A stretch of 64,000 nt of DNA, taken from positions 22,529,050 through 22,593,049 of the forward strand of contig JAOANR010000003.1 of NCBI GenBank assembly GCA_030278955.1. The letters are read 5' to 3'. Both the position numbers and the translations under genes were made by a program. This DNA comes from Hygrophila difformis. Taxonomy: Eukaryota > Streptophyta > Magnoliopsida > Lamiales > Acanthaceae. The notes under the pieces were generated by a model. The model saw only the letters and a program-made list of their open reading frames with translations, had not been told where the DNA came from and made no database searches. This document shows, one piece after another, positions 44,907 to 56,382 of this stretch (the first letter of the stretch is position 1; every line of letters begins with the position of its first letter).

Positions 44907-45242
44907 ATGGCTAGTCAAGACATGATGCAGTTGTTGGTCAGGATGATGAGTGTTCATCTCGATTCCCACCAGACCCTAGAGCAGATGAAGTACCGTATGG
45001 CTCAATTGGAGGCCAATTTACATCACATGGGCAACTTGAGAGAGGCGGATCATCACCGCATAAACCAACTCGAGCGCCAAGTCCAAACCCTCACTACACA
45101 AAACTTAATACTAAAGGAATACATCGATGCCCACGGGCAAGACTTAAACACTATCTTTGACGACCTACTACCGCCGAGTTCGGAGGAGGAAGATCCGGAG
45201 GAAGATCCTGCTACCCCGCCGAGAGACGTCATGAGGAAATAA
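44907..45242 (+). CDS. Accessory ORF upstream of gag (coiled-coil, 111 aa), gypsy copy 2
   Basis: Same length, start and domain order as 24357-24692. About ten residues differ, mostly conservative and near the ends; the central helical block (MAQLEANLHHMGNLREADHH, INQLERQVQTLTTQNLILKE) is identical. Many codon differences between copies are silent, which points to past selection on the protein. It ends 190 bp before the gag ATG. The function is unknown. Confidence 0.78.
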   Translation: MASQDMMQLLVRMMSVHLDSHQTLEQMKYRMAQLEANLHHMGNLREADHHRINQLERQVQTLTTQNLILKEYIDAHGQDLNTIFDDLLPPSSEEEDPEEDPATPPRDVMRK

Positions 45243-45430
45243 AATGCCCGATTTATTTTTTTTAAATCAAAACAAAACAAAACAAAATAAAATAAAACCC
45301 CGAAGCAAACGACGCTTCTTAACCCGAACAGAGCACCACGTGCTAAATTACTACACACATATACAATCATAGAAATTGCTTAGACCATATGCTAAATTCA
45401 TCAGTCCTAAACTATCCTATTTGTACCGGA

Positions 45431-48400
45431 ATGGCACCCAGAGGAAGAGGAAGGACTCAAACCGCTCCCCAAACCACCACTGAAACTCCTACTGAGACAC
45501 TACCAAACGTCACTGAACCGATTCAACCTGAGATGGAACAACCCCAAGGTGCGCAGGACGCCCCCGCACCGAACAATGTGGGCGATCGTCTTAGGACAAT
45601 AGAGGAAGTGTTGATTGCGCTCGGAAACGCGCAAGTCAACCAGGGTCAAGCTGCGGCGGTACCTCCGCCCCAAGCTCGCCCTAATTACCTGGCGATGGTG
45701 AATCCCTACCAGCCGCCCCACTATGCTGGTGAGGAGGATCCAGCTAAACTGGAGGAATGGATCCGGACTTTTGACAAGCTGCTGGGAGCGGTCAAATGTC
45801 CGGAAGGAGAGAGGGTACATGTCGCTTCATATTATTTGGGAGGCGAAGCTGACGACTGGTGGCAAGCAACGCAAGCCAAACTAACTGAAGATGACGAGCC
45901 TTACTCGTGGATGGAGATGATGGAACTACTCAGGGATCGATTCTATCCCTTGAGTACCAAAGCTGCCATGTACGAGGAATTCCTGTCACTGAAGCAAGGA
46001 AGCCAAACGGTGCAAGAATACTACACCCGCTTTAAGGAGCTGGTGAGGTTCGCACCAAGGCTAGTGCCTACTAATGCGGAAAAGGCACAGAAGTTAGAGA
46101 TGGGACTGAACCTGTCTGTCCGCGAGGTGATCGCGGGGGTACACTACCCCGATTTGCAAGCCGTATACGATCGCGCTGTAGCGGTAGCACGCGTGCAGCA
46201 GCTGAAAAGAAGGGTGAGTGGGGAGTCCAGCAGGGGTCCTCAAGACAAGAGAAGTCGAGATTCACGAAACGAGAACAACACTGGAAGGAACGAGCAGCGC
46301 AGAGGGTCGAATAGGCTACAACAAAACAACACTGGGAGGAGGTTCAATCAAGAAGATCCGGTACCGCCTTGCCCGCAATGTGGACGACCACATCTGGCAA
46401 GGGGATGCCCGCAACAAGGCGCCTGTTACCGATGCGGTCGAATGGGTCACGTTCGACGGGAATGTCGAACTAGGCTCGAGAACATAACGAAGAGGGACGA
46501 TTTGGTCGCGGGGCAAGAACAGCCTCAAAACCAAAACGGGCGAAATGGCAATAACCAAGGGTACAGACCCCCTCAAAATAGGCCGCAAAACCAGAACCAG
46601 AACCAACGACCTCCGCCCCCGCAGAATCAAAACCAACAGCCGAACCAGCAGCAGAACGCGAATCAGCAGGGCAACCAAGGACGCCCTGTGGGGAGGCTCA
46701 ATGTGGTGAACCAAGCGGACGTGCCTGCGCAAGGAGAAGTGATGGCAGGTACATTTCACGTTTTGAATACGCCCCTTACAATTCTATTTGATTCTGGAGC
46801 TAGTTGCTCAATTATAGCATCAAGGATAGTGCCTGAGTTAGATCTACCTAAGTGCGAGAGAATTAGCTTAGGAATTCAATTGCCTTCTGGAGAAGTAGTG
46901 TCTTGCTCTAAACGATATAACGGAATTCCTATAGTGATAAAGAACGTAGAATTCTTCGCGAACTTGGTAGAATTTAACTTAAGAGACTTTGACATCATAC
47001 TGGGGATGGATTGGCTATCCCAGTATAAAGCGGTGATCGAATGCCAAAAGCAAAAGATCACCTTGTCAAAAAGTAGGGGAAAGAGAGTTATCTTTTACTT
47101 TCAGCCCCCTAAGAAAAGTAACAAAATCGTTAGTGCACTTAAACTAAGTAACTTGATGCGTAAGGGGTATGAACCATATGCGTGCTATGTGCACAACCTT
47201 GAGGCGGAAGAGAACAAGGTTGATAGCATACCAGTGGTAAGAGAATACCCGGACGTGTTCCCTGAAGACGTTCCGGGCATGCCACCTGAGAGAGATCTTG
47301 AATTCACGATAGATCTCATTCCGGGGACAGAGCCTGTCTCAAAAGCTCCGTACCGGATGGCACCACTGGAAATGAAGGAGTTAAAGGAACAACTCGAGGA
47401 GCTATTGGGAAAAGGTTACATAAGACCGAGTACGTCCCCTTGGGGAGCACCGGTTTTGTTTGTCAAGAAGAAAGACGGAGGACTACGTCTTTGCATAGAT
47501 TACCGAGGACTAAACCAAGTGACCATTAAGAATAAATACCCCCTACCGAGAATAGAGGATCTGTTTGATCAACTGAAGGGAGCTTCAGTATTCTCGAAGA
47601 TCGATTTGCGATCTGGGTATCATCAATTGAGGATTGCCGAGAAGGACATTCCAAAGACGGCGTTTCGAACACGATATGGCCATTACGAGTTCACAGTGTT
47701 ATCCTTCGGGTTAACGAATGCTCCGGCCATGTTCATGAATCTCATGAACAACGTGTTCCGAGAATTGTTAGACCAGTGTGTCGTAGTGTTCATTGACGAC
47801 ATCCTGATCTACTCGAAGAGCGAGGAGGAGCATGCGAAACACTTACATCAAGTGTTGGAAATCTTGCGAAGAAATCAGCTATACGGCAAGCTGTCGAAAT
47901 GTGACTTCTGGCTGAAAGAAGTGGCATTTCTCGGACACATAGTATCCGCTGATGGAGTATCAGTGGATCCGGCAAAAGTTTCTGCCGTAACTGAATGGGC
48001 AACTCCGAAAAGTCCAACGGAAATAAGGAGTTTCCTTGGATTAGCCGGATATTATAGACGATTTGTAAAGGACTTTTCAAGGATTGCACGTCCTTTGACC
48101 CAGCTACTTAAGAAAGGAGCAAAATACGAGTGGACCGAAGCATGTGAGTCATCGTTTCAAGAGCTGAAGAAACGACTCACAACCACACCCGTATTAACAT
48201 TACCATTAGAGAATGGTGACTTCGAAGTATATAGCGATGCTTCGAAGGAAGGTTTAGGTTGTGTTTTGATGCAAGAATCGAGAGTCGTAGCCTATGCATC
48301 ACGCCAACTAAAACCTCACGAGGAAAATTATCCGACACATGACCTGGAGTTGGCAGCGGTCGTTTTCGCTCTAAAGATATGGAGACATTATCTTTATGGG

Positions 48401-50155
48401 CGGAAGTGTCGAATGTTCACCGACCACAAGAGCTTGAAATATATATTCACTCAGAAGGAGTTGAATTTGAGACAGCGAAGGTTGTTGGAACTTATTAAAG
48501 ACTACGATTTAGAGATAGCGTACCACGAAGGGAAGGCGAATGTGGTAGCCGATGCCCTAAGTCGGAAAACCCAACACGTGACAAACTCGTTGGTGATTCC
48601 GCCAGCATTGTACATGGATTTGGCAAGATTGGAGTTAGAACTGGTGCATCCTGGCACAGTGAGAGAAGCGGTCAATGCCATGGTCGTAGAAACTCCCATA
48701 TTAGACAAGATTCGACTCGCTCAACCGGGCGACCCGAAACTCGAGAAGATAAAAGGGTATATTGCCGAAGGAAAGGCAATAGGATTTGCTGTCCACGAGG
48801 ATGGAAGCATCCGTTTCAAAGGTAGATGGTGTGTGCCTCTTAAATGTGCCGAGTTAAAGCAAAGGTTGATGGAGGAAGGGCACAACACGCCATATTCCGT
48901 ACATCCCGGAGGTGACAAGCTATACAAAGATCTGAAGAAGATCTATTGGTGGCCGGGAATGAAGAAGGAAGTGGCAAATTTCGTAGCGAGATGTCGCACC
49001 TGCCAAAAGGTTAAGGCAGTGCGACATAAACCCTTAGGATTGATGCAACCACTAGAGATTCCAAGTTGGAAGTGGGATAGCATCTCAATGGACTTTGTCT
49101 CGGGATTACCCCGATCACCTAAAGGCATGAACAAGATTTGGGTGATTGTGGATAGGCTAACGAAGGCAGCCATATTTATCCCAATGAAAGACACGTGGAC
49201 TATGGACCAATTGGCCCGAGCCTACGTTGATAATGTGGTACGACGACATGGAGTACCACACGATATCATTTCCGATAGAGACAGTAGATTTGTCTCTCAT
49301 TTCTGGACGGAATTACAAAAAGCTCTCGGTACTCAAATCAAAATGAGCACCGCATTCCACCCGATGACGGATGGACAAACCGAGAGAACAATCCAAACAC
49401 TAGAAGACATGCTGAGAGCATGCGTGTTGGAATTCAAAGGGAATTGGGAATCTCATTTACCCTTGATTGAGTTTTCCTATAATAATAGTTACCATGCGAG
49501 TATTGGCATGGCACCTTTCGAGGCATTGTATGGACGAAAGTGCCGAAGCCCTTTGAGCTGGGAAGAAAACGATAAGTCCGTGGTAGTGGGACCACAACTT
49601 ATCGAAGACATGGCTCAACAAATCAAAGTGATTCAAGGGAAGATGAAAGCCGCTCAAGACCGTCAAAAGAGTTATGCCGACGTGAGACGACGAGACCTAG
49701 AATTTCAAGTGGGAGATAGAGTCATGCTAAAGATATCACCCATGAAGGGGGTGATGCGCTTTGGCAAACGAGGGAAGTTAAGTCCACGATACATAGGACC
49801 TTACGAGATTCTAGAACGAGTCGGAACTCTAGCCTACCGATTGGCTTTACCGCCACACTTAGATAGAGTTCATAATGTCTTCCATGTCTCGCAACTAAAG
49901 AAGTATGTGCCGGACCCGACACATGTACTTCAACCGGAGATAATTGAGCTCGATGAAGATTTGACTTACGAAGAAGTCCCAGTGCGTATTCTCGATACTA
50001 AGGAACGAGTAACGAGGAACAAAACCATCAAAATGATCAAGGTTCTTTGGTCAAATCACGAAAGTGAGACGGCAACTTGGGAAGTAGAATCCGATATGAG
50101 GGAACGATACCCGACATTGTTCCAAACCGATACCGACACAGTTATGGGGACATAA
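45431..50155 (+). CDS. Gag-pol polyprotein, Tekay-like chromovirus, intact
   Basis: Single frame; I take [10 protein letters not shown] (45431) as the start because it is shared with copy 1. The same frame is open from 45389, which would add 14 residues. Counting from 45389: Gag capsid about 60-260; nucleocapsid [13 protein letters not shown] at 328 and [18 protein letters not shown] at 346; aspartic protease DSGAS at 468; RT about 620-800 with FIDD (803-804); RNase H YSDAS (about 948). Integrase has an HHCC zinc region from HPGGDK (1172) and a D-X60-D-X35-E triad at 1235, 1296 and 1332. The chromodomain-like tail [20 protein letters not shown]...ATWEVE at about 1531-1575 places it among chromoviruses. 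Gag and Pol are in one frame, with no shift signal. Confidence 0.97.
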   Translation: MAPRGRGRTQTAPQTTTETPTETLPNVTEPIQPEMEQPQGAQDAPAPNNVGDRLRTIEEVLIALGNAQVNQGQAAAVPPPQARPNYLAMVNPYQPPHYAGEEDPAKLEEWIRTFDKLLGAVKCPEGERVHVASYYLGGEADDWWQATQAKLTEDDEPYSWMEMMELLRDRFYPLSTKAAMYEEFLSLKQGSQTVQEYYTRFKELVRFAPRLVPTNAEKAQKLEMGLNLSVREVIAGVHYPDLQAVYDRAVAVARVQQLKRRVSGESSRGPQDKRSRDSRNENNTGRNEQRRGSNRLQQNNTGRRFNQEDPVPPCPQCGRPHLARGCPQQGACYRCGRMGHVRRECRTRLENITKRDDLVAGQEQPQNQNGRNGNNQGYRPPQNRPQNQNQNQRPPPPQNQNQQPNQQQNANQQGNQGRPVGRLNVVNQADVPAQGEVMAGTFHVLNTPLTILFDSGASCSIIASRIVPELDLPKCERISLGIQLPSGEVVSCSKRYNGIPIVIKNVEFFANLVEFNLRDFDIILGMDWLSQYKAVIECQKQKITLSKSRGKRVIFYFQPPKKSNKIVSALKLSNLMRKGYEPYACYVHNLEAEENKVDSIPVVREYPDVFPEDVPGMPPERDLEFTIDLIPGTEPVSKAPYRMAPLEMKELKEQLEELLGKGYIRPSTSPWGAPVLFVKKKDGGLRLCIDYRGLNQVTIKNKYPLPRIEDLFDQLKGASVFSKIDLRSGYHQLRIAEKDIPKTAFRTRYGHYEFTVLSFGLTNAPAMFMNLMNNVFRELLDQCVVVFIDDILIYSKSEEEHAKHLHQVLEILRRNQLYGKLSKCDFWLKEVAFLGHIVSADGVSVDPAKVSAVTEWATPKSPTEIRSFLGLAGYYRRFVKDFSRIARPLTQLLKKGAKYEWTEACESSFQELKKRLTTTPVLTLPLENGDFEVYSDASKEGLGCVLMQESRVVAYASRQLKPHEENYPTHDLELAAVVFALKIWRHYLYGRKCRMFTDHKSLKYIFTQKELNLRQRRLLELIKDYDLEIAYHEGKANVVADALSRKTQHVTNSLVIPPALYMDLARLELELVHPGTVREAVNAMVVETPILDKIRLAQPGDPKLEKIKGYIAEGKAIGFAVHEDGSIRFKGRWCVPLKCAELKQRLMEEGHNTPYSVHPGGDKLYKDLKKIYWWPGMKKEVANFVARCRTCQKVKAVRHKPLGLMQPLEIPSWKWDSISMDFVSGLPRSPKGMNKIWVIVDRLTKAAIFIPMKDTWTMDQLARAYVDNVVRRHGVPHDIISDRDSRFVSHFWTELQKALGTQIKMSTAFHPMTDGQTERTIQTLEDMLRACVLEFKGNWESHLPLIEFSYNNSYHASIGMAPFEALYGRKCRSPLSWEENDKSVVVGPQLIEDMAQQIKVIQGKMKAAQDRQKSYADVRRRDLEFQVGDRVMLKISPMKGVMRFGKRGKLSPRYIGPYEILERVGTLAYRLALPPHLDRVHNVFHVSQLKKYVPDPTHVLQPEIIELDEDLTYEEVPVRILDTKERVTRNKTIKMIKVLWSNHESETATWEVESDMRERYPTLFQTDTDTVMGT

Positions 50156-50165
50156 CTGCAATCTT

Positions 50166-50178
50166 AAGGGGGAGAGGA
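50166..50178 (+). promoter_or_regulatory. Upstream purine tract followed by LTR-start-like TGTCATACC (copy 2)
   Basis: AAGGGGGAGAGGA then TGTCATACCCCC, about 206 bp before the real 3' LTR; the purine tract is identical to that in copy 1. Confidence 0.5.
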
Positions 50179-50371
50179 TGTCATACCCCCTAATTTTTCG
50201 TGCAATTTTGTAAACTTTTGAACTACGTTATGGCTTGATCCCTTTACCGGGTACGTAGGCAGCTTAGAAGTTTTAATTCTAAGTTCAGTCACAACATAAT
50301 AAAACAAACACAAGACCTTAGCACGAGACGAGAAAAGCCGAAACACAACTTCGAGGACGAAGTTGATTCTT

Positions 50372-50384
50372 AAGGAGGGTAGAC
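50372..50384 (+). promoter_or_regulatory. Polypurine tract next to the 3' LTR, gypsy copy 2
   Basis: AAGGAGGGTAGAC immediately before TGTAATACC; preceded by CTTCGAGGACGAAGTTGATT, the usual 3' end of such elements. Confidence 0.7.
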
Positions 50385-52986
50385 TGTAATACCCGAGAAT
50401 TTTCCAACATAAAATAAAACAACAATTAAATAAATAAATAATAAATAAAATAAATACTATAAATAAATAAACAAATCCAGCAAATAAAAGAAATAAATAA
50501 AGATAAGGAAATGAGAAATGAGACTTTTACTAAAAAAGGAATTAAAGGAATTTAATTAAATAAAAGGATGGATAAATGGTACACCAAAACCCGACACTAA
50601 TGAACTCGAGTATTCGAGTCCAAAACATCCAACTAGACTAAGAATAAAATTAGAGAGAAAGTATGAACCCGAATATACCCCGGGAATCGGAATTCGGGAG
50701 CATAGAGGGATAGAAACCCGAAAGAGAGGCGGAAAAGCACGACGGATCGCACGACCCGCCCGGACCGAAGTCCAGGCGAAGACGGCGCGGTGGCCGCGCG
50801 CCCAATGGGGAAAACCGCGCCACGACCGCGCCACATGACAGATTTGTTTGTTGCGTGAATCTCTCACCCGAACGCGGATTTTTCGACTTTCGGTTGAACA
50901 TCTCTCGACTCCAGACTTCTAGGTCGGTTGTGGACGCCCTAGGAATTAAGAATTCTATAAATAAGCCCCTTGGGAGCCCCGAACAAGTTTACGAAACCCT
51001 ACAACATTCTATACGTTCGAAACCCTAGATCCGGAGTCGTCGGAGGCACGAAACCAAGACGAACGCTGTGGGACGAGTTTCTCTACAGATCTCCATAGTC
51101 GTGGTAAGTCTCGGTCCAATCTTTATTCAATAAACGATTCGAAAACGAATCCTAATCATCTCCTTTTTCTTTCTACACCCCCGTATCGAATCTAGATCGT
51201 AGAACCCGACGAACGGAGAGGAGAAACGGTGATCTGGAAGCCACGCCTCCGAATTGGACATTCCTGACGTTCCTAGACACTGTAAGTTAACCTTACATGG
51301 TTTTGGGAGGTTTTAAAACATTCGAAACCTAAAAGATTTGACACGAATCATAAATCTGTCCACTTTTGTTTTCCTACCGACGCAACAGAATTGTTGAATT
51401 TTTCCGACCTTTAAACCGAACTCAAACAGAAAAACTTAAAAGACGAAAAACGTTCCTAAGACTTAGACCTAGCTACTGTAAAAATTTGAGAATTTTTGGA
51501 GTTGATTTGATATGTGAAAACCCGTTGAAACCGAACTGTTTGAACCTAGTTCTTGAAATCTTGGACAGAACTTAGGAATGATCTTGATCACATTTTTGAC
51601 ATAGGATCTAGGCTGTTTTAGATCTTTGGCCGAACATGAAAGTTGTAGATAAATGTCTTAAGATGATCCCTGTCAAATTTCATTAAATTTGGAGTTGAAT
51701 TGATATGGTAGAAATTGAAATCTTTGATCTGTGATGTATTAAACTCGGACAGATTCCTTCTTATGTGAAAATTGGCGTTTTTGACCTACTTAGGTATCTC
51801 GGATTGAAAAAGTTAAAACACGAAAGTTGTATATCTTGAGGTTTCCGAGTCAGATCTGAAATATTGGAATTTTTGGAATTAAATCTGATTTTAGACGAAT
51901 TTTGGAGTAAACTGTGATTTACCGAAACGAAATTTTGAAATCTTGTTGAAACATGGAATTAACCTTTAGGGTTGAAACGAATTGAGATATTGTTTCTAAA
52001 TTAATACAAAGGAAGGCAGATTTTAAAAATTAAATCCCCTTACAAACTTGATAAATTAAAATTAGGGGTGAGTGCTCTGCAGGGTGCCCCCTAACGATTC
52101 ACTTCGTGCCGTAATGGACGATGGTGACCCCGCGCGCTATACTTGAAATGTGATACTGCCAAAATGGCGAAATATAGAGCCTACACTCTCGTGAATATCC
52201 GTATGGGTTTCCCGAGGCTCCGGAGTGGTACTGGGTATGGCTGATACGGCTGCGGCCGCCGGGCTACCGGCTAAACTTGTTGACATCGCGATTTCTATCG
52301 TGAAACTTGAAATACCAAATCGGGAATGTAACGGGGATTCTAAATTAAATTAGACTAGATTAAATGATATTGTTGTCAAATTAAATTATTTAAATGCTTT
52401 ATTTAAAATTATGGCTTTTATGATTAAACCATGTGATATGTGTTATTAAATAGAGCCTGAGATAGATTGTGCTATATGATATGGATTAAATGAAATCAAA
52501 TATTATGTTATTATCATGCTTTTGTTAAATTATTAAAGTTATGGCTTTTAAACCCCACAGTCATGCATGTGTTAACTTACTCAGCAATTTTGCTGACCAA
52601 AACCATTTTTATTCCTTTCTTTACAGAATATGTGGAATGAGCCTGTATGAGCACGAAACATGCATGGGATTTTGGGGATTGTTATTTTGCTTTTAAATTT
52701 CGTACTTAGACTATACTATGAACGGGCCTGTTTAACCCGTGTTTTGGCCATGTCGGCCCTTTTTATATTTTCCGCTGCGATACTGTACTAAACTAAATAT
52801 TTCCGCTGCGCTATGCTATTATTATTTTCGAATTATATTGTATGGGCTATTTTGAATGCTTTAAATGTTTTAAACACTGCAATACCTAGCCTTGCATCTC
52901 TTTAGTAAGCTCGGAGAAACCGTGTCTTACTAGGGAGATGTGGCGGTGACATCCCGACCTGGGTTACCAAAAACCGGGGTGTTACA
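50385..52986 (+). repeat. 3' LTR of gypsy copy 2
   Basis: 2,602 bp, same length as the 5' LTR with only scattered base differences. TATAAATA is at 50956-50963. It ends GGGTGTTACA before GACAT. Confidence 0.96.
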
Positions 52987-52991
52987 GACAT

Positions 52992-53011
52992 AATTAATGG
53001 GACGGAGGGAG
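52992..53011. mobile_element. Stowaway-like MITE, right end
   Basis: The inverted end GGGACGGAGGGAG followed by TA (53012-53013) completes the element begun at 41591. Confidence 0.8.
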
Positions 53012-53169
53012 TACTTATTACTCAATGCATAAATGAATAAAAGTAGAGTGCTCTTTTTAGTAGATTTAATTTGTTGAATCATATCTCACAGTTAACATGA
53101 TTCTTTAATAAATTTAAAATAATTAAATATCATAAAAACTTCATTCTAAATATATTAAATCCACTCCGT

Positions 53170-53355
53170 GCCTCGAATGTTGCTCTAGTGGGGATGAGGA
53201 CTTACCTTGGAGATCAAGTCCTCCGACACTCAATATGGGTTGGGGAGTCGATTTCCCACACGGCCCATATCCCTCCCCTTTTATCCCATTGTAATTTGTG
53301 TGGCATGGTCCCCCACCACCCTTTCCTAACCTGTATAGGCTGTTCAGCAAAAATA
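53170..53355 (+). mobile_element. SINE type 2, plus strand
   Basis: GTTGCTCTAGTGGGGATGAG (A-box region), GGAGTCGATTTCCCAC (B-box region), then TGTAATTTGTGTGGCATGG ... CCTGTATAGGCTGTTCAGC. Ends are approximate. Confidence 0.7.
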
Positions 53356-53554
53356 ATGTTCTACTAGTGTTTTGAAAGTCACACTAAATGCATAGGTTTG
53401 ATAATGTCAATGGGTCCAAGTCAGGCCCGAAATTTGATTTGGACTCGAAACTTGGGTTGGGTCGAATTTGAATGGAACCAAATTTGGGGGATCAGGATTT
53501 CTTTAATAGGAATTTCAGAATCAAGGATTTAAAGAAAGTAGAAAAAATTTATGA

Positions 53555-53790
53555 AGGGTTTAAGGACTCGGGCTTGGACGGAAGAAGAAGAAAATAAATA
53601 AATTTGGGAAGAGTTAATAAATTTTTTAGGCCACTACAAGGAGGTCATTCCGTTTTTAGGCCACCATTTATTAATATTATGAATTTTGGTCATGACAAGG
53701 CATTTGGGCCAAGTTTAAGGTCAATTTGACCAAGTCAACGCCAAAATGGGCCACATGTGGGCCATGTGCGGCCCGACGGCCAGAAAGTTG
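53555..53790. repeat. Left arm of an inverted repeat
   Basis: Contains TTAGGCCACTACAAGGAGG and ATGACAAGGCATTTGG. An inverted, diverged copy lies at 55215-55450. The arms point inward around 1.4 kb and could be the TIRs of one element, but no target duplication is clear. Confidence 0.6.
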
Positions 53791-54013
53791 AAATGATCTC
53801 ATTGTAGTGGCATGTTTTACATTTTTTAATTAAAATAAATAATACTTCATTTGTTCCATTATTTATGTTTCACTTTCATTTTTTTTTTCGTCCCAACATT
53901 TTTGTCTCATTTTCAATATAAAAAATAATAAAATATTAATCACCAAACGTACCCCGTCAAATCACATCAGAAAATGGAATACTACAAACAGTAATATACT
54001 CTTATATTAAATA

Positions 54014-54202
54014 CTCTCTCTGTCCCAAATTAAATGTCTTACTTTCTATTTTTGGATATCCCATCACAAATGTCTTCTTTCTATGAATGAAATAATTTTC
54101 CCCTCTAACAACTATGTGGGCCTCATCATATACTCACGAATCAACTTTACCTTAATTCACGTGCCCAACAGTAACATGACAATATTAATGGGACGGAGGG
54201 AG
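54014..54202. mobile_element. Stowaway-like MITE with empty-site evidence
   Basis: CTCTCTCTGTCCCAAATTAA ... GGGACGGAGGGAG, flanked by TA at 54012-54013 and 54203-54204. Unit 2 of the duplication (near 54470) shows the unoccupied site ATTAAATACTATCTATCTCC. Confidence 0.9.
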
Positions 54203-54254
54203 TATTATCTATCTCCACATAACATATCGTGCTAAAATATTTCCCTACGTGTCT

Positions 54255-54309
54255 GAATACCTATACAGGCTAGAAAATGGTGGTGGGAGTCCATGCTACA
54301 CAAATTATA
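54255..54309 (-). mobile_element. SINE type 2, truncated 3' part
   Basis: CCTATACAGGCTAGAAAATG ... CACAAATTATA; it stops at the tandem duplication border. Confidence 0.7.
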
Positions 54310-54310
54310 A

Positions 54311-54600
54311 TTGTTCCATTATTTATGTTTCACTTTCATTTTTTTTTTCGTCCCAACATTTTTGTCTCATTTTCAATATAAAAAATAATTAAATATTAAT
54401 CACCAAACATACCCGTCAAATCACATCAATAAATGGAATACTGCAAACAGTAATATACTTTTATATTAAATACTATCTATCTCCATGTAACATATTGTGC
54501 TAAAATATTTCCTTACGTGAAATATATATATATTTTCTGAACAACCTATACAGGCTAGAAAATGGTGGTGGGAGTCCATGCCACACAAATTACAAATGGA
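54311..54600 (+). repeat. Tandem duplication, unit 2
   Basis: A copy of unit 1 without the MITE, with scattered substitutions. It runs into a longer copy of the SINE. Confidence 0.85.
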
Positions 54601-54702
54601 AGAAAGGGGAGGGATAAAGGCTGGGCGGGGAATCAAACCCCCAACCTATAGGTTGAGAGTCGGGAGACTAGATCACTGGAGTAAGTCCCCATCCCCAGCA
54701 CA
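54538..54702 (-). mobile_element. SINE type 2, near-complete, minus strand
   Basis: Minus strand: GGGGACTTACTCCAGTGATC (A-box region), GGGGGTTTGATTCCCCGCCC (B-box region), then TTTGTAATTTGTGTGGCATG and the GCCTGTATAGG tail. Confidence 0.72.
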
Positions 54703-55214
54703 ACTCTATTATATAGCTGATTGATTTACTTTTTTTTTTATCGAAATAAGTAATAAATTAAAAATAAAAAAATATTTATTAAAAATAAAATTTAAAAATA
54801 ACATAATAATAAATAAAATTAATTGACTTAATTTATTTAAATAATTAAGATCTAAAAAAATAAATTAAATCGAATTAATTTATTTATATTAAATAAAATA
54901 TAATAAACTAAGCAATAATAATTTAATGTAGTTCGTGGTTTGGCACCTTATTATTATTAAGCGGTTATTTATGTTCTTATAAATAACTGCTTATTTTATC
55001 GTAATTTTAGCATAATTTTATATAGCATAGTTTTTTAGGTTCTAGCTTGTTGATTGTAACAAAAAGATCTTATATTCAATTTCAATTTAATGCAATAACA
55101 ATAAAAAAAATATTATATGGATATCAAAAGGAAAATGAGAGGCTGTGTCACCAAAAAAAGAAAAATGAGACATAAATAAACAACAGGAGAAAGTATTATT
55201 TATTTTATTCCAAA

Positions 55215-55450
55215 AATAAATAAATAATAAATCTGGCCACCGAAAGGAGAACCTTTCTACTTTTGGGCCATCGGGCTGCTTGCAGGCCAGTGTAAGATTG
55301 ACTTGGTCAAATTGATCCTAAATTCATTCCAAATGCCTTGTCATTGCTCAAATTCATAATATCAACAAGTAGTTGCCCAAAAACGGAAGGTCTCCTTGCA
55401 GTGGCCTAAAAATACAGAAAATTTTGGTGGCGCCCGAGCCCGAAACCCCT
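55215..55450. repeat. Right arm of the inverted repeat
   Basis: Reverse complement of the 53555-53790 arm, including TGCAGTGGCCTAAAAATAC and CCAAATGCCTTGTCATTG. Confidence 0.6.
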
Positions 55451-56239
55451 TTACAAACCAAACAAGAACGAGCTTAGAATTGAGTCTGGGTCTTGCAAGA
55501 ACCTGTTGCCATCAATCCCTAAGTCAATTCAACACAGTTAGTAGAAATACTAAATGGAGGTTTTATCTGGGAGTGGTTTAAGTGCAGCCGCTTGCACGTG
55601 ATGTCAGTGATGGGCGGACATTTGAAAGTGATGGTCATTTATATGAAGTGATGTGTGGGTATCGAAAAGTAATAGATGAAAACTATATACAAAACAAAAA
55701 AAATAACAAAACAATATACTGTCTATACATCACTTTAAGGCATACATATTATTTCATCACCTACTGACTAATATTTTGACTGTACCGTAACTTTATTGGT
55801 TTTATCTTGTATTTTGCCTTTCCTAAAGCCAAGGTCCAAGTCTAGATAAAAGCATTGTTTTAATTAAATATATCTCGAAATCCCGAAATTTCGGATTTCG
55901 GAACAGTTCGAAGCGAAATTTCATCTGCAATAATTTTTTGCAAAATTTCGTTCGAAACTCGATGTTTCCCGAAATTTGACCGAAATTTTCCAAAATTTTA
56001 ATTTTTTAAAATTATTTTCCTAAATTTTAATAATAAATATTCTAAAAAATTAAAAAGAATTAAAATTTATGTTTCGACACATATTGATTAAGTCATCCAG
56101 TCAACTTCTTTTCATCGATTTTAAGTAAAAATATTGATAAAATTCCCATTTCTCTCAAGTTGATAAAAATATTGATAAAAAAATTAAAAAGAATTAAAAT
56201 TTATGTTTCGACATATATTGATAAAGTTTAGTTTTGTGG
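55451..56239. other. AT-rich spacer with CGAAATTTCGG-rich stretch
   Basis: 55868-56000 is full of CGAAATTTCGG-like palindromic motifs. A segment of about 45 bp with AAAGAATTAAAATTTATGTT occurs twice (about 56045 and 56183). No gene. Confidence 0.45.
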
Positions 56240-56382
56240 TAATTAATTGCTTGGGTGAAAAGTATGTCGAGGTTGAAACATCATTGTTGGTAGCCGCCCT
56301 GGACTAAGGATTAAGTCTCATGTATGAATGCTTGATTGGTTTTGAGATAATAAAATTCCCATTTCTCTCAAAAAAAAAAAAG
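56240..56382 (+). mobile_element. LINE 3'-end fragment with poly(A)
   Basis: A non-coding tail ending AATAAAATTCCCATTTCTCTC followed by A12. It resembles a LINE 3' UTR. Confidence 0.45.

Larger units (their letters stand above)
41896..52986 (+). mobile_element. Gypsy copy 2: full-length Tekay-like chromovirus, coding-intact
   Basis: 11,091 bp. LTRs of 2,602 bp each are almost identical, suggesting recent insertion. GACAT flanks both ends (41891-41895 and 52987-52991). It has a primer site, an accessory ORF, an intact gag-pol frame and a polypurine tract. It may be autonomous. Confidence 0.97.
53851..54310 (+). repeat. Tandem duplication, unit 1 (carries a Stowaway insertion)
   Basis: It starts TTGTTCCATTATTTATGTTT and is repeated from 54311. 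Unit 1 contains a MITE at 54014-54202 and ends inside a truncated SINE. Confidence 0.85.

Noticed and set aside
21441..52986. Reading the two gypsy copies as one segmental duplication
   Set aside because: Each has its own 5-bp duplication (ATAGG, GACAT) and different flanks, so they are independent insertions.
55396..55767. Two adjacent 61-codon ORFs
   Set aside because: No similarity, AT-rich spacer, composition as expected by chance.
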